Shown here: piece after piece, positions 15,646 to 22,911 of the stretch | How positions within the stretch are numbered: position 1 is the stretch's first letter | Layout: the number at the start of each line of letters is the position of its first letter | Assembly (NCBI RefSeq): GCF_002198665.1 | Contig: NZ_MWLM01000045.1 | Coordinates: forward strand, 1-57,815 | Direction of reading: 5' to 3' | DNA length: 57,815 nucleotides | Source of the DNA: Novosphingobium sp. B 225 | GTDB taxonomy: Bacteria; Pseudomonadota; Alphaproteobacteria; Sphingomonadales; Sphingomonadaceae | Program-made: the position numbers and the translations under genes | The notes under the pieces: model-generated | What the model was told of the DNA's origin: nothing | Seen by the model: only the letters and a program-made list of their open reading frames with translations | Databases searched by the model: none

Positions 15646-16059
15646 ATGGCTCAGGATCGCGTTAAACCCTTTATCCAGGACTTGCCGCTGGGCACCGATG
15701 CCCTCTCGGTCCGCCGCCGGGTGGAGGCGCTGGAACGATTGCTGGAAGGCATGATCGAAGTGCCACTGATCGGGCGCAAGGTCGGGCTTGACGCAATTGT
15801 CGGCCTGTTGCCGGGTGCGGGTGATCTGATCACCGGCGCGATGGGGCTCTACCTCGTCTGGGAAGCCCGCAACCTCGGCCTGCCGCGCTGGCAGCTGTGG
15901 CGCATGGCGGGCAATGTCGGGATCGACAGCCTGGTGGGCGCGGTTCCGGTTGCGGGCGACCTGTTTGACCTGCTGTACCGGTCGAACAGCAAGAACCTCA
16001 AGATCATCCGCAAGCACCTTGACCGGCATCACCCCGCGACTGCGGTGCTGGAGGGGTAG
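15646..16059 (+). CDS. DUF4112 membrane protein
   Basis: A 137-residue protein with the DUF4112 layout: a charged N-terminal helix (RRRVEALERLLEGMIEVP), then two similar hydrophobic blocks each with a G-x-x-P-G/V-x-GD motif (GLDAIVGLLPGAGDLITG and GIDSLVGAVPVAGDLFD), and a short basic tail. The repeated block suggests an internal duplication with two re-entrant or membrane segments. Function is unknown. It lies 274 bp before ctrA; the gap holds two strong palindromes. Confidence 0.85.
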   Translation: MAQDRVKPFIQDLPLGTDALSVRRRVEALERLLEGMIEVPLIGRKVGLDAIVGLLPGAGDLITGAMGLYLVWEARNLGLPRWQLWRMAGNVGIDSLVGAVPVAGDLFDLLYRSNSKNLKIIRKHLDRHHPATAVLEG

Positions 16060-16080
16060 GGGAAAATTTTGATTAGTGCG

Positions 16081-16168
16081 CCAATCGCATCCGCGATTGG
16101 TTTGCAACACCAGCCCGCTCCCCTGGCCCGACCACCCATAGGGTACCATCAGCGGGCTGGTGTTGCAA
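16081..16168. repeat. Tandem palindromes between DUF4112 and ctrA
   Basis: Two perfect inverted repeats stand next to each other. The first is CCAATCGC-ATCC-GCGATTGG (16081-16100). The second has 18 bp arms, TTGCAACACCAGCCCGCT at 16102-16119 and its reverse complement at 16151-16168, with a 31 bp centre. No T-run follows, so a simple intrinsic terminator is unlikely for the larger one. Possible roles: bidirectional termination/insulation before ctrA, a cruciform, or a non-autonomous mobile repeat. Confidence 0.8.
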
Positions 16169-16205
16169 GGGAGGCCCGGATGGGCCGACCGCACCCAACC
16201 AAAAC

Positions 16206-16270
16206 GACTCGCGCAGTTCCGCCGTTTACGAGAAATTAACCTTTCATCTTCATTGGTCATATGGTTAATG
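16206..16270 (+). promoter_or_regulatory. ctrA promoter region: GANTC site, CtrA box, CtrA half-site
   Basis: GACTC at 16206-16210 is a GANTC site, the target of the CcrM methylase. TTTA-CGAGAAA-TTAAC at 16225-16240 matches the CtrA consensus TTAA-N7-TTAAC with one change. A CtrA half-site TTAACC occurs on the minus strand at 16265-16270. In Caulobacter ctrA is autoregulated and its P1 promoter contains GANTC; the same logic is inferred here. Transcription starts are not mapped. Confidence 0.6.
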
Positions 16271-16333
16271 GACGACAACGACTGTTGCCAGGTGGTTAGC
16301 AGTCGGGAAATTCGGGGCAAAGGGGGATATCCC

Positions 16334-17029
16334 ATGCGCGTACTGCTGATCGAGGACGAGCCAACCACGGCACGGGCCATCGAACTGATGCTGACTTCTG
16401 AGGGCTTCAATGTCTATTCCACGGACCTTGGGGAAGAGGGTTTGGACCTCGGCAAGCTGTATGATTACGACATCATCCTGCTCGACCTGAACCTGCCGGA
16501 CATGCACGGCTATGACGTGCTGAAAAAACTGAGCGTTGCCAAGGTGCAGACCCCGGTGCTGATCCTTTCGGGTATCAGCGAAATGGATTCCAAGGTGCGC
16601 TCGTTCGGCTTCGGTGCCGACGATTACGTCACCAAGCCATTCCACCGCGAAGAACTCGTCGCCCGCATTCATGCGGTTGTGCGCCGGTCCAAGGGCCATT
16701 CGCAGTCGGTCATTCGCACCGGCAAGCTGGCGGTTAACCTGGATGCCAAGACCGTTGAGGTTGATGGCGCCCGCGTTCACCTGACCGGCAAGGAATATGC
16801 GATGCTGGAACTGCTCTCGCTGCGCAAGGGCACCACGTTGACCAAGGAAATGTTCCTCAACCACCTGTATGGCGGGATGGACGAACCCGAACTCAAGATC
16901 ATCGACGTGTTCATCTGCAAGCTGCGCAAGAAACTTGCCCATGCCTGCAATGGTGAAAACTACATCGAAACCGTCTGGGGGCGCGGCTATGTGCTGCGTG
17001 ATCCGGGTGAAGAGGCGCAGGCCGCCTGA
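16334..17029 (+). CDS. ctrA: Cell-cycle master response regulator CtrA
   Basis: A 231-residue OmpR-class regulator. The receiver domain (1-120) has the acidic pocket IEDEP, phospho-Asp51 in [22 protein letters not shown] and the TKPF Lys. The winged-helix domain (about 125-225) contains [37 protein letters not shown] and [14 protein letters not shown], diagnostic for CtrA. The C-terminus EEAQAA is Ala-rich and hydrophobic, as in ClpXP-degraded CtrA. Start ATG 16334 has AAAGGGGGA before it. It controls cell division, replication in some groups, and motility/polar genes in Alphaproteobacteria. A strong terminator follows. Confidence 0.96.
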   Translation: MRVLLIEDEPTTARAIELMLTSEGFNVYSTDLGEEGLDLGKLYDYDIILLDLNLPDMHGYDVLKKLSVAKVQTPVLILSGISEMDSKVRSFGFGADDYVTKPFHREELVARIHAVVRRSKGHSQSVIRTGKLAVNLDAKTVEVDGARVHLTGKEYAMLELLSLRKGTTLTKEMFLNHLYGGMDEPELKIIDVFICKLRKKLAHACNGENYIETVWGRGYVLRDPGEEAQAA

Positions 17030-17052
17030 TTTTACCTCCTGTTTGTTGCCAG

Positions 17053-17088
17053 AACGGCCCGCCCTTGATGGCGGGCCGTTTTGTCTTG
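17053..17088 (+). terminator. Intrinsic terminator after ctrA
   Basis: Perfect 11 bp stem AACGGCCCGCC (17053-17063) and GGCGGGCCGTT (17070-17080), 6 nt loop, then TTTTGTCTT. It is placed 24 nt after the ctrA stop and may also end the convergent LuxR-type gene. Confidence 0.85.
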
Positions 17089-17099
17089 TCAGGGGCGGT

Positions 17100-17924
17100 T
17101 CAATTGACCCGGTTGAAATAGGTGGTTTCCAGCTTTGGCATGCTGGTTCCCGCCCACACGATGGTTTCGGTCATCGATTTGCTATCTTTCGCAACGGTAT
17201 AGACCCGCGTCGATACCGGTGCGCCGTTCTTGCCCAGGGTCATGACCAGAGTGCCCGGGGCCGGTTGGCGCAGCGATGCCGTATCGATGAACTGCATGGT
17301 GCCGCTGATCGGCACCGGAATGCCGTCCGCCGCTGCAGTTGATTCCGCATAAGTGGAGGAACCGTCGGGGGCGACGATTTCGACGCGCGAAGACCATTTC
17401 TGATCCTGCGAGCGGCGCAGCGTGATCGTTACCCGCTGCGGCCGTTCCGCCGCCGGAATGCGCTGAACATCGAGCGCCCAGGTTCCGACCAGCGGAGATT
17501 GCCGGGCCGGGGCCGCGTTGGCGGTTTGCGGGGGCAGCGGCGATTGCGCCGGCTGCGCGGCCATGATGGCCAGACCCACGGCGGCGGCAGGGATTGCGAT
17601 AAGCATGACAAGCGTTCCTTTCGATCTGAACAGCCCCGCACTTGGGGGCTGGTCCAGACCGTGGGTCAGCGGGCTTGGCGCCGATAGATCGATATTCTTG
17701 TCCCAATTTTTCTGGGCATCGATCAGCCGCGCCAGTTCGCGGCTGCTGCCAACGCCAGTCTTGCGGCGGGCATCACGGAGGCGCTCGTTAATCGAGGCTT
17801 CGGAGCGGCCCAGATTGGCGGCAATCGACTTCACCGTGTGCCCCGCGGCGAGCAGGCGCAACACTTCGAGCTCCTTGTCGTTTAGCGCTGCAAGCGAGCT
17901 GGGCAGGCGTTCCATGACCGACAT
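17100..17924 (-). CDS. Membrane-anchored LuxR-type HTH regulator with C-terminal extracytoplasmic domain
   Basis: A 274-residue protein. Residues 12-70 form a LuxR/GerE HTH (LNDKELEVLRLLAAGHTVKSIAANLGRSEASINERL) at the N-terminus. One transmembrane helix follows at about 104-122 (TLVMLIAIPAAAVGLAIMA). The C-terminal 150 residues start SPLVGTWALDVQRIP and read as a beta-rich domain (lipocalin-like GTW opening), predicted in the periplasm. This is a one-component architecture: DNA binding inside, sensing outside, without a receiver domain. No partner kinase is adjacent. Function unknown. Divergent from trmB. Confidence 0.8.
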   Translation of the reverse strand: MSVMERLPSSLAALNDKELEVLRLLAAGHTVKSIAANLGRSEASINERLRDARRKTGVGSSRELARLIDAQKNWDKNIDLSAPSPLTHGLDQPPSAGLFRSKGTLVMLIAIPAAAVGLAIMAAQPAQSPLPPQTANAAPARQSPLVGTWALDVQRIPAAERPQRVTITLRRSQDQKWSSRVEIVAPDGSSTYAESTAAADGIPVPISGTMQFIDTASLRQPAPGTLVMTLGKNGAPVSTRVYTVAKDSKSMTETIVWAGTSMPKLETTYFNRVN

Positions 17925-18069
17925 GCTGCCTGATCACCACAGGCATTGCCCTGCGTCCATCCCAATTTTCTTGTCCATTGGCTGCGGCGTGGCGCCCGTC
18001 CTGTGCGTGAACGCCGTCAGTATAGCGCAACCTTGACCCGTGTCGGGCCGACTGCCAAACGCCCGCGCC

Positions 18070-18786
18070 ATGAGCGCTTACAAATCCGGTGACCCGACCA
18101 CGATCAACCGCCTCTATGGCCGCGCCAAGGGCAAGCCCCTGCGTGCCGGGCAGCAAGGCTTGGTCGATATCTTGCTGCCGCGCATCGCCATGCCGGAAGA
18201 AGGCCCGATCACGGCGCAAGTGCTGTTCGGCGATGACCGGCCCTTGCATTTCGAGATCGGGTTCGGCGGCGGCGAGCACATGGCGGGGCGGGCGGATATG
18301 CTGCCCGATCACGGTTTTATCGGCGCGGAGCCGTTCCTTAACGGGGTGGCGCAGGCACTGACCCATGTTGACGGTGACAACGGCGCGCATCCGCCGCTGG
18401 GCAACGTCCGGATCCACCACGGCGATGCGCTGGAAGTGCTGCGGCGGATCCCTGATGGCTCGCTCAGCTTCCTCTACCTGCTTCACCCCGATCCCTGGCC
18501 CAAGGCGCGCCATGCCAAGCGGCGGATGATGAACGATGGCCCGGTCGATCTGTTCGCGGCAAAGCTCAAGCCGGGTGGAGAGTTCCGCTTCGGCACCGAT
18601 CACGCGGTCTATCTGCGCCACGCGCTGATGGTGATGCGCCGCCACACCGGGCAGTTCGAATGGCTGTGCGATCAGCCGCAGCAGTTCCAGAAACGCCCCG
18701 GCGGCTGGCCCGAGACGCGCTATGAACACAAAGCCCGGACGGTGTACGGGCATGAGGTCTGGTACTTCCGCTACCGCCGCAAGTAG
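18070..18786 (+). CDS. trmB: tRNA (guanine-N7-)-methyltransferase TrmB
   Basis: About 238 residues. It methylates G46 in tRNA variable loops using SAM. Motifs: INRLYGRAKGKPL near the start, the SAM-binding LHFEIGFGGGEHM, FIGAEPFLNGV, the HHGDAL block, YLLHPDPWPKARHAKRRM (the signature DPWPKxRHxKRR) and GTDHAVYLRHALM toward the end, finishing with TRYEHKA. ATG 18070 is preferred; GTG 18040 would add ten residues. It is divergent from the membrane-anchored LuxR gene. Confidence 0.94.
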   Translation: MSAYKSGDPTTINRLYGRAKGKPLRAGQQGLVDILLPRIAMPEEGPITAQVLFGDDRPLHFEIGFGGGEHMAGRADMLPDHGFIGAEPFLNGVAQALTHVDGDNGAHPPLGNVRIHHGDALEVLRRIPDGSLSFLYLLHPDPWPKARHAKRRMMNDGPVDLFAAKLKPGGEFRFGTDHAVYLRHALMVMRRHTGQFEWLCDQPQQFQKRPGGWPETRYEHKARTVYGHEVWYFRYRRK

Positions 18787-18897
18787 CGGTCTGGCTTGGC
18801 CATAGAGCGGCTTGGCGCAGGCGTACTTTTTCCTTCTGGTACCGTTCCTACTTAAACTCCACCACATTGGTTGACAAAACCACGAGGGGAGTCGGTC

Positions 18898-19662
18898 ATG
18901 GACCTGTCGCTGCTGAGCATCGAGGCGCTGCTGCCGTTCATCGCGGTCGGGTTTGCCGCGCAGCTGGTCGATGGCGCGCTGGGGATGGCCTTCGGAGTGA
19001 TCTGCAACACTTTGCTAGTGGCAGTGATGGGCGTGCCACCCGCGCTGGCATCACAGCGGGTCCATGTGGTCGAATGCTTTACCACGGCCACTTCGGGGAT
19101 CAGCCATTTGCTTCACGGCAACGTCGACAAGGACCTGTTCTTCCGTTTGCTGGTGCCGGGCATGGTCGGCGGGATCGCCGGGGCCTATGTGCTGACCAGT
19201 CTCGATGCAGCGGTAGTGAAGCCGTTTGTGCTGCTCTACCTGACGGCAATCGGGTTCTACATCCTGGTGCGCGGGCTGTTTTATCCGCCCAAGATCAAGA
19301 CCGCCCGAGTGATTGCGCCGTTGGGCCTGTTCGGCGGGTTCCTGGATGCCGCAGGCGGCGGTGGGTGGGGGCCGGTGGTGACCAGCAACCTGCTGATCCA
19401 GGGTGCCGATCCGCGCAAGGTGGTGGGCACGGTCAACACGGTCGAATTCTTCCTTACGCTGACCGTCTCAGCGGCTTTCATCTGGCGTCTGGGCCTGGCC
19501 GATGTAGCCGGGGCAACGCTGGGCCTGCTGATTGGCGGTCTGCTCGCCGCGCCGATCGGGGCCTGGGCGGCCAAGCACTTCCCGCCCAAGCAGATGCTGA
19601 TCATGGTTGGGATCGTGCTGGTGCTGACCAGCGGGTTCGGGGTGTGGAAGGCCTGGGGTTAG
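18898..19662 (+). CDS. TauE/SafE family sulfite-exporter-like permease
   Basis: A 254-residue membrane protein with about eight hydrophobic helices. It shows the two-repeat TauE/SafE pattern, with GFAAQLVDGALGMAFGV in the first half and APLGLFGGFLDAAGGGGWGPVVTSNLL in the second; the latter is the half of the motif that lines the pore. The C-terminal part has PKQMLIMVGIVLVLTSGF. Family members export sulfite, sulfoacetate or other organosulfonates; substrate here is unknown. The GAGGGGAG ribosome site supports ATG 18898. Its stop interlocks with the convergent CitE-like gene (TTAG, 19659-19662). Confidence 0.86.
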   Translation: MDLSLLSIEALLPFIAVGFAAQLVDGALGMAFGVICNTLLVAVMGVPPALASQRVHVVECFTTATSGISHLLHGNVDKDLFFRLLVPGMVGGIAGAYVLTSLDAAVVKPFVLLYLTAIGFYILVRGLFYPPKIKTARVIAPLGLFGGFLDAAGGGGWGPVVTSNLLIQGADPRKVVGTVNTVEFFLTLTVSAAFIWRLGLADVAGATLGLLIGGLLAAPIGAWAAKHFPPKQMLIMVGIVLVLTSGFGVWKAWG

Positions 19663-20525
19663 GCTGCAATCAGCGCCGCGATATCGAGCAGGCGGCGGGC
19701 CTGTTCCAGATGCAGCAGTTCGACCATCTTGCCGTCGAGCTTGATCACACCCTTACCCACATTCTCCGGCAGGTCGAACGCGGCGACGACTTTGCCCGCC
19801 CAGTCCAGTTCGGCGGCACTGGGGCTGAACACCGCGTTGCAGGGATCGATCTGGTCGGGGTGGATCAGGGTCTTGCCGTCGAACCCGAACAGCAGGCCTT
19901 GCTCTGCCTCGGCAGTAAAGACAGCGGCATCGCGGAATTCATTGCAGACCCCGTCCAGCACGGCCAGGCCATGCGCCCGCGCCGCGGCGACGGCCATGGT
20001 CAGCACCGGCTGGAAAGGGACGCGCCCCGGGCGCAGCTGGGCGCGCATTTCCTTGGCGAGGTCATTGGTGCCGAGCACGAACCCCGCCAGGCGGCTGTCC
20101 GCAGCGCAGGCGGCAACCTGATGCAGGCAGGGCAGCACCGCGCAGGTTTCAATCATCACCCACAGCCGGGTCTTCGCCGGGGCTTTGGCCAGCGCTGCAT
20201 CATAAGCCCGGACATCCGCCGGGCCGTCGAACTTGGGCACCAGCACCGCGTCTGGCCCGGCCTCGGCCAGCACGGCCAAATCGTCCGCGCCCCAGGGAGT
20301 GGACAGGGCATTGGCCCGCACCACCAGTTCGCGCCGCCCAAACCCGCCTTCGCGCACTGCCGCCACGGCCATCTGGCGCGCTTCCAGCTTATGCTCGGGC
20401 GCGACTGCGTCCTCCAGGTCGAGGATCACCACATCCGCCCCCAGACCCCGCGCCTTGGCCAGCGCCTTGGCGTTGGAGGCCGGCAGATAGAGGGCGCTGC
20501 GGCGCGGGCGCGCCGGCTGGGTCAT
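19659..20525 (-). CDS. HpcH/HpaI-type CoA ester lyase (CitE-like)
   Basis: A 288-residue TIM-barrel lyase: RRSALYLPASNAKALAKA, DVVILDLEDAVAP (Mg-binding Asp/Glu), VRANALSTPWGADDL, VPKFDG, MIETCAVLP, LGTNDLAKEM and GFDGKTLIHPDQI. These are CitE / beta-methylmalyl-CoA lyase signatures. It would cleave or form (S)-malyl-CoA, methylmalyl-CoA or citramalyl-CoA. The start ATG overlaps the malic enzyme stop (ATGA, 20522-20525), so the two are translationally coupled. The pairing hints at malate/acetyl-CoA metabolism or repair of misformed citramalyl-CoA-type thioesters. The exact substrate is not readable. Confidence 0.85.
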   Translation of the reverse strand: MTQPARPRRSALYLPASNAKALAKARGLGADVVILDLEDAVAPEHKLEARQMAVAAVREGGFGRRELVVRANALSTPWGADDLAVLAEAGPDAVLVPKFDGPADVRAYDAALAKAPAKTRLWVMIETCAVLPCLHQVAACAADSRLAGFVLGTNDLAKEMRAQLRPGRVPFQPVLTMAVAAARAHGLAVLDGVCNEFRDAAVFTAEAEQGLLFGFDGKTLIHPDQIDPCNAVFSPSAAELDWAGKVVAAFDLPENVGKGVIKLDGKMVELLHLEQARRLLDIAALIAA

Positions 20526-22801
20526 CCCGCGATCCCTGCCGCTGCCAGCACAGCCAAGGTCAGAACGTCCGGCGCAATCGCGGTCATCGGGATCACTTGC
20601 ACCGGCTTTTCCATCCCGATCAGCATCGGCCCGATCGTGGCGTTACCCGCCAGTTCGCGCAGCAGCTTGGCCGAGATATTGGCCGATTGCAGCCCGGGCA
20701 TGATCAGCACATTGGCCGGAGCCGAAAGGCGGCTGAACGGATAGTTCTTCATCACCGTCGGGTTCAGCGCGGCGTCGGGGGCCAGTTCGCCCTCGTACTC
20801 GAACCCGGGTTGCTCGGCATCGAGCATTGCGACCGCCTCGCGGATCGGTTCCAGCCAGCGGCCCGGCGGGTTGCCGAAAGTGGAATAGGACAGGAACGCG
20901 ACGCGCGGTTCGTGGCCCAGGCGGCGGGCAACGGCGGCAGTTTCCTTGGCGAACATCGCCAGATCCGCGCTGCTTGGGCGTTCGTTGACGGTCGTATCGG
21001 CCAGAAACACGGTGTAATTCTTGCCGACCATCAGGTGGATGCCAAACGGCAGGCGTCCTTCCTGCGGGTCGAGCACCTGGCGCACTTCGCGGATTGTCTG
21101 GCCGAAGGTCCGGCTGATCCCGGTGACCATCGCGTCACCTACCCCCAGCTTGAGCAGGGCTGAGGCAAACACGTTGCGATCCTGATTGACCATCCGCCGC
21201 ACGTCACGCTCAAGAAAGCCGCGGCGCTGAAGCCGTTCATACAGCATGTCGACCATCGCGGGCACATGTTCGCTGACGGCGGAATTCTCGATCTCGTAAC
21301 TACCGGGATCACCCACGCCCAGTTCGGCCAGCTTGGCCCGGACCGCATCGGTGCGGCCGACCAGAATTGGTTCGCCATAGCCATAATCGCGGTACTGAAT
21401 TGCGGCGCGCAGCACGATTTCGTTTTCGGCTTCGGCAAAGATCATCCGCTTGGGATTGGCCTTGACCGCTTCATAGACCTGGGTCAGCACCGAAGTCGTC
21501 GGGTTGAGCCGCGCCTTGAGGCTGGTGCGATAGGCGTCGAAATCCTCGATCTGTTTTTGCGCCACCCCGGTATCCATTGCCGCCTTGGCGACAGCGGAGG
21601 ACACCACTTCCATCAGCCGGGGATCGAACGGCGCGGGGATGATGTATTCCGGGCCGAACTGGTACTTCTGGCCATAGGCTGCCGCGACTTCCTCGGGCAC
21701 GGTCTCGCGCGCCAGTTCGGCAATGGCATTGGCCGCAGCGATCTTCATCTCTTCATTGATCGCGGTTGCCCGCACGTCTAGCGCGCCGCGGAAGATGAAG
21801 GGGAAGCCCAGCACGTTGTTGACCTGGTTGGGATAGTCCGACCGGCCCGTGGCGACGATCGCATCGGGGCGCACCGCCTTGACATCGGGCGGGGTGATTT
21901 CCGGGTCCGGGTTGGCCATGGCAAAGATGATCGGCTGGGGCGCCATATGTTTGACCATCTCCTGCGTCACCGCGCCCTTGGCAGAGAGGCCCAGGAAGAT
22001 GTCCGCGCCTTCCAGCGCTTCCATCAGCGTGCGCTTGTCGGTCACCGCGGCATGGGCGCTCTTGAACTGGTCCACCCCTTCGCGCCCGACATAGATCACG
22101 CCCTTGGTGTCGCAGACGGTGACGTTTTCGTGGCGCACGCCCATCGATTTGATCAGCGCGGTGCAGGCCAGCGCCGAAGCGCCCGCACCGTTGACCACCA
22201 TCTTGACGTCCTTGAAATCGCGCCCGGTCAGATAGCAGGCGTTGACCAGACCAGCGGCAGCGATGATCGCGGTGCCGTGCTGGTCATCGTGCATCACCGG
22301 GATCTTCATGCGTTCGCGCAGCGCCTGTTCGATCACGAAGCATTCGGGGGCCTTGATGTCTTCCAGGTTGATCCCGCCAAAGCTGGGCTCCATCAGGGCC
22401 ACAGCTTCGATGAACTTGTCCGGATCTTCTGTGTCGAGCTCGATGTCGATCGAATCGACGTCGGCAAAGCGCTTGAACAGCACGGCCTTGCCTTCCATCA
22501 CCGGCTTGCTCGCCAGTGCCCCAAGATTGCCCATACCCAGGATCGCGGTGCCGTTGGAAATCACCGCCACCAGATTGCCGCGCGCGGTATAGTCATAGGC
22601 GGCAGCGGGATCGTCGGCGATCGCCTGCACCGGCACGGCCACGCCGGGCGAATAGGCCAGCGAAAGGTCGCGCTGGGTTGCCATCGGCTTCGATGCGATG
22701 ATCTCGATCTTACCCGGGCGGATAGTGCTGTGATAGAACAGCGCCTCACGCTCGGTGAAGCGGACGTTGCTTTCGTTCTGCTGGGAAACTTCTTCTGCCA
22801 A
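20522..22801 (-). CDS. maeB: NADP-dependent malic enzyme with phosphotransacetylase-like domain
   Basis: The 759-residue two-domain protein is the usual length for MaeB. Residues 1-430 form the malic enzyme: [60 protein letters not shown] and [10 protein letters not shown] (NADP fold). Residues about 440-759 form the PTA-like domain ([46 protein letters not shown]), normally regulatory and binding acetyl-CoA. It decarboxylates malate to pyruvate and NADPH. It is followed, with a 4 nt overlap, by a CitE-like lyase gene, and is divergent from mutS with about 110 bp between starts. Confidence 0.95.
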   Translation of the reverse strand: MAEEVSQQNESNVRFTEREALFYHSTIRPGKIEIIASKPMATQRDLSLAYSPGVAVPVQAIADDPAAAYDYTARGNLVAVISNGTAILGMGNLGALASKPVMEGKAVLFKRFADVDSIDIELDTEDPDKFIEAVALMEPSFGGINLEDIKAPECFVIEQALRERMKIPVMHDDQHGTAIIAAAGLVNACYLTGRDFKDVKMVVNGAGASALACTALIKSMGVRHENVTVCDTKGVIYVGREGVDQFKSAHAAVTDKRTLMEALEGADIFLGLSAKGAVTQEMVKHMAPQPIIFAMANPDPEITPPDVKAVRPDAIVATGRSDYPNQVNNVLGFPFIFRGALDVRATAINEEMKIAAANAIAELARETVPEEVAAAYGQKYQFGPEYIIPAPFDPRLMEVVSSAVAKAAMDTGVAQKQIEDFDAYRTSLKARLNPTTSVLTQVYEAVKANPKRMIFAEAENEIVLRAAIQYRDYGYGEPILVGRTDAVRAKLAELGVGDPGSYEIENSAVSEHVPAMVDMLYERLQRRGFLERDVRRMVNQDRNVFASALLKLGVGDAMVTGISRTFGQTIREVRQVLDPQEGRLPFGIHLMVGKNYTVFLADTTVNERPSSADLAMFAKETAAVARRLGHEPRVAFLSYSTFGNPPGRWLEPIREAVAMLDAEQPGFEYEGELAPDAALNPTVMKNYPFSRLSAPANVLIMPGLQSANISAKLLRELAGNATIGPMLIGMEKPVQVIPMTAIAPDVLTLAVLAAAGIAG

Positions 22802-22911
22802 GGGTCTTCTCCGAATTCAGCCCAGCCCTAACGGATGCAAAAGCCACGCGATAGGGGAAAGCGTGGGATCGCACCGTTCCGAATCGTCGCCAGAGCGGCT
22901 AACCCCCTGTC

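Noticed and set aside
15643..16410. 255-codon minus-strand frame across DUF4112 and the ctrA leader
   Set aside because: It reads through the palindromes and the ctrA promoter and is a shadow of the DUF4112 gene.
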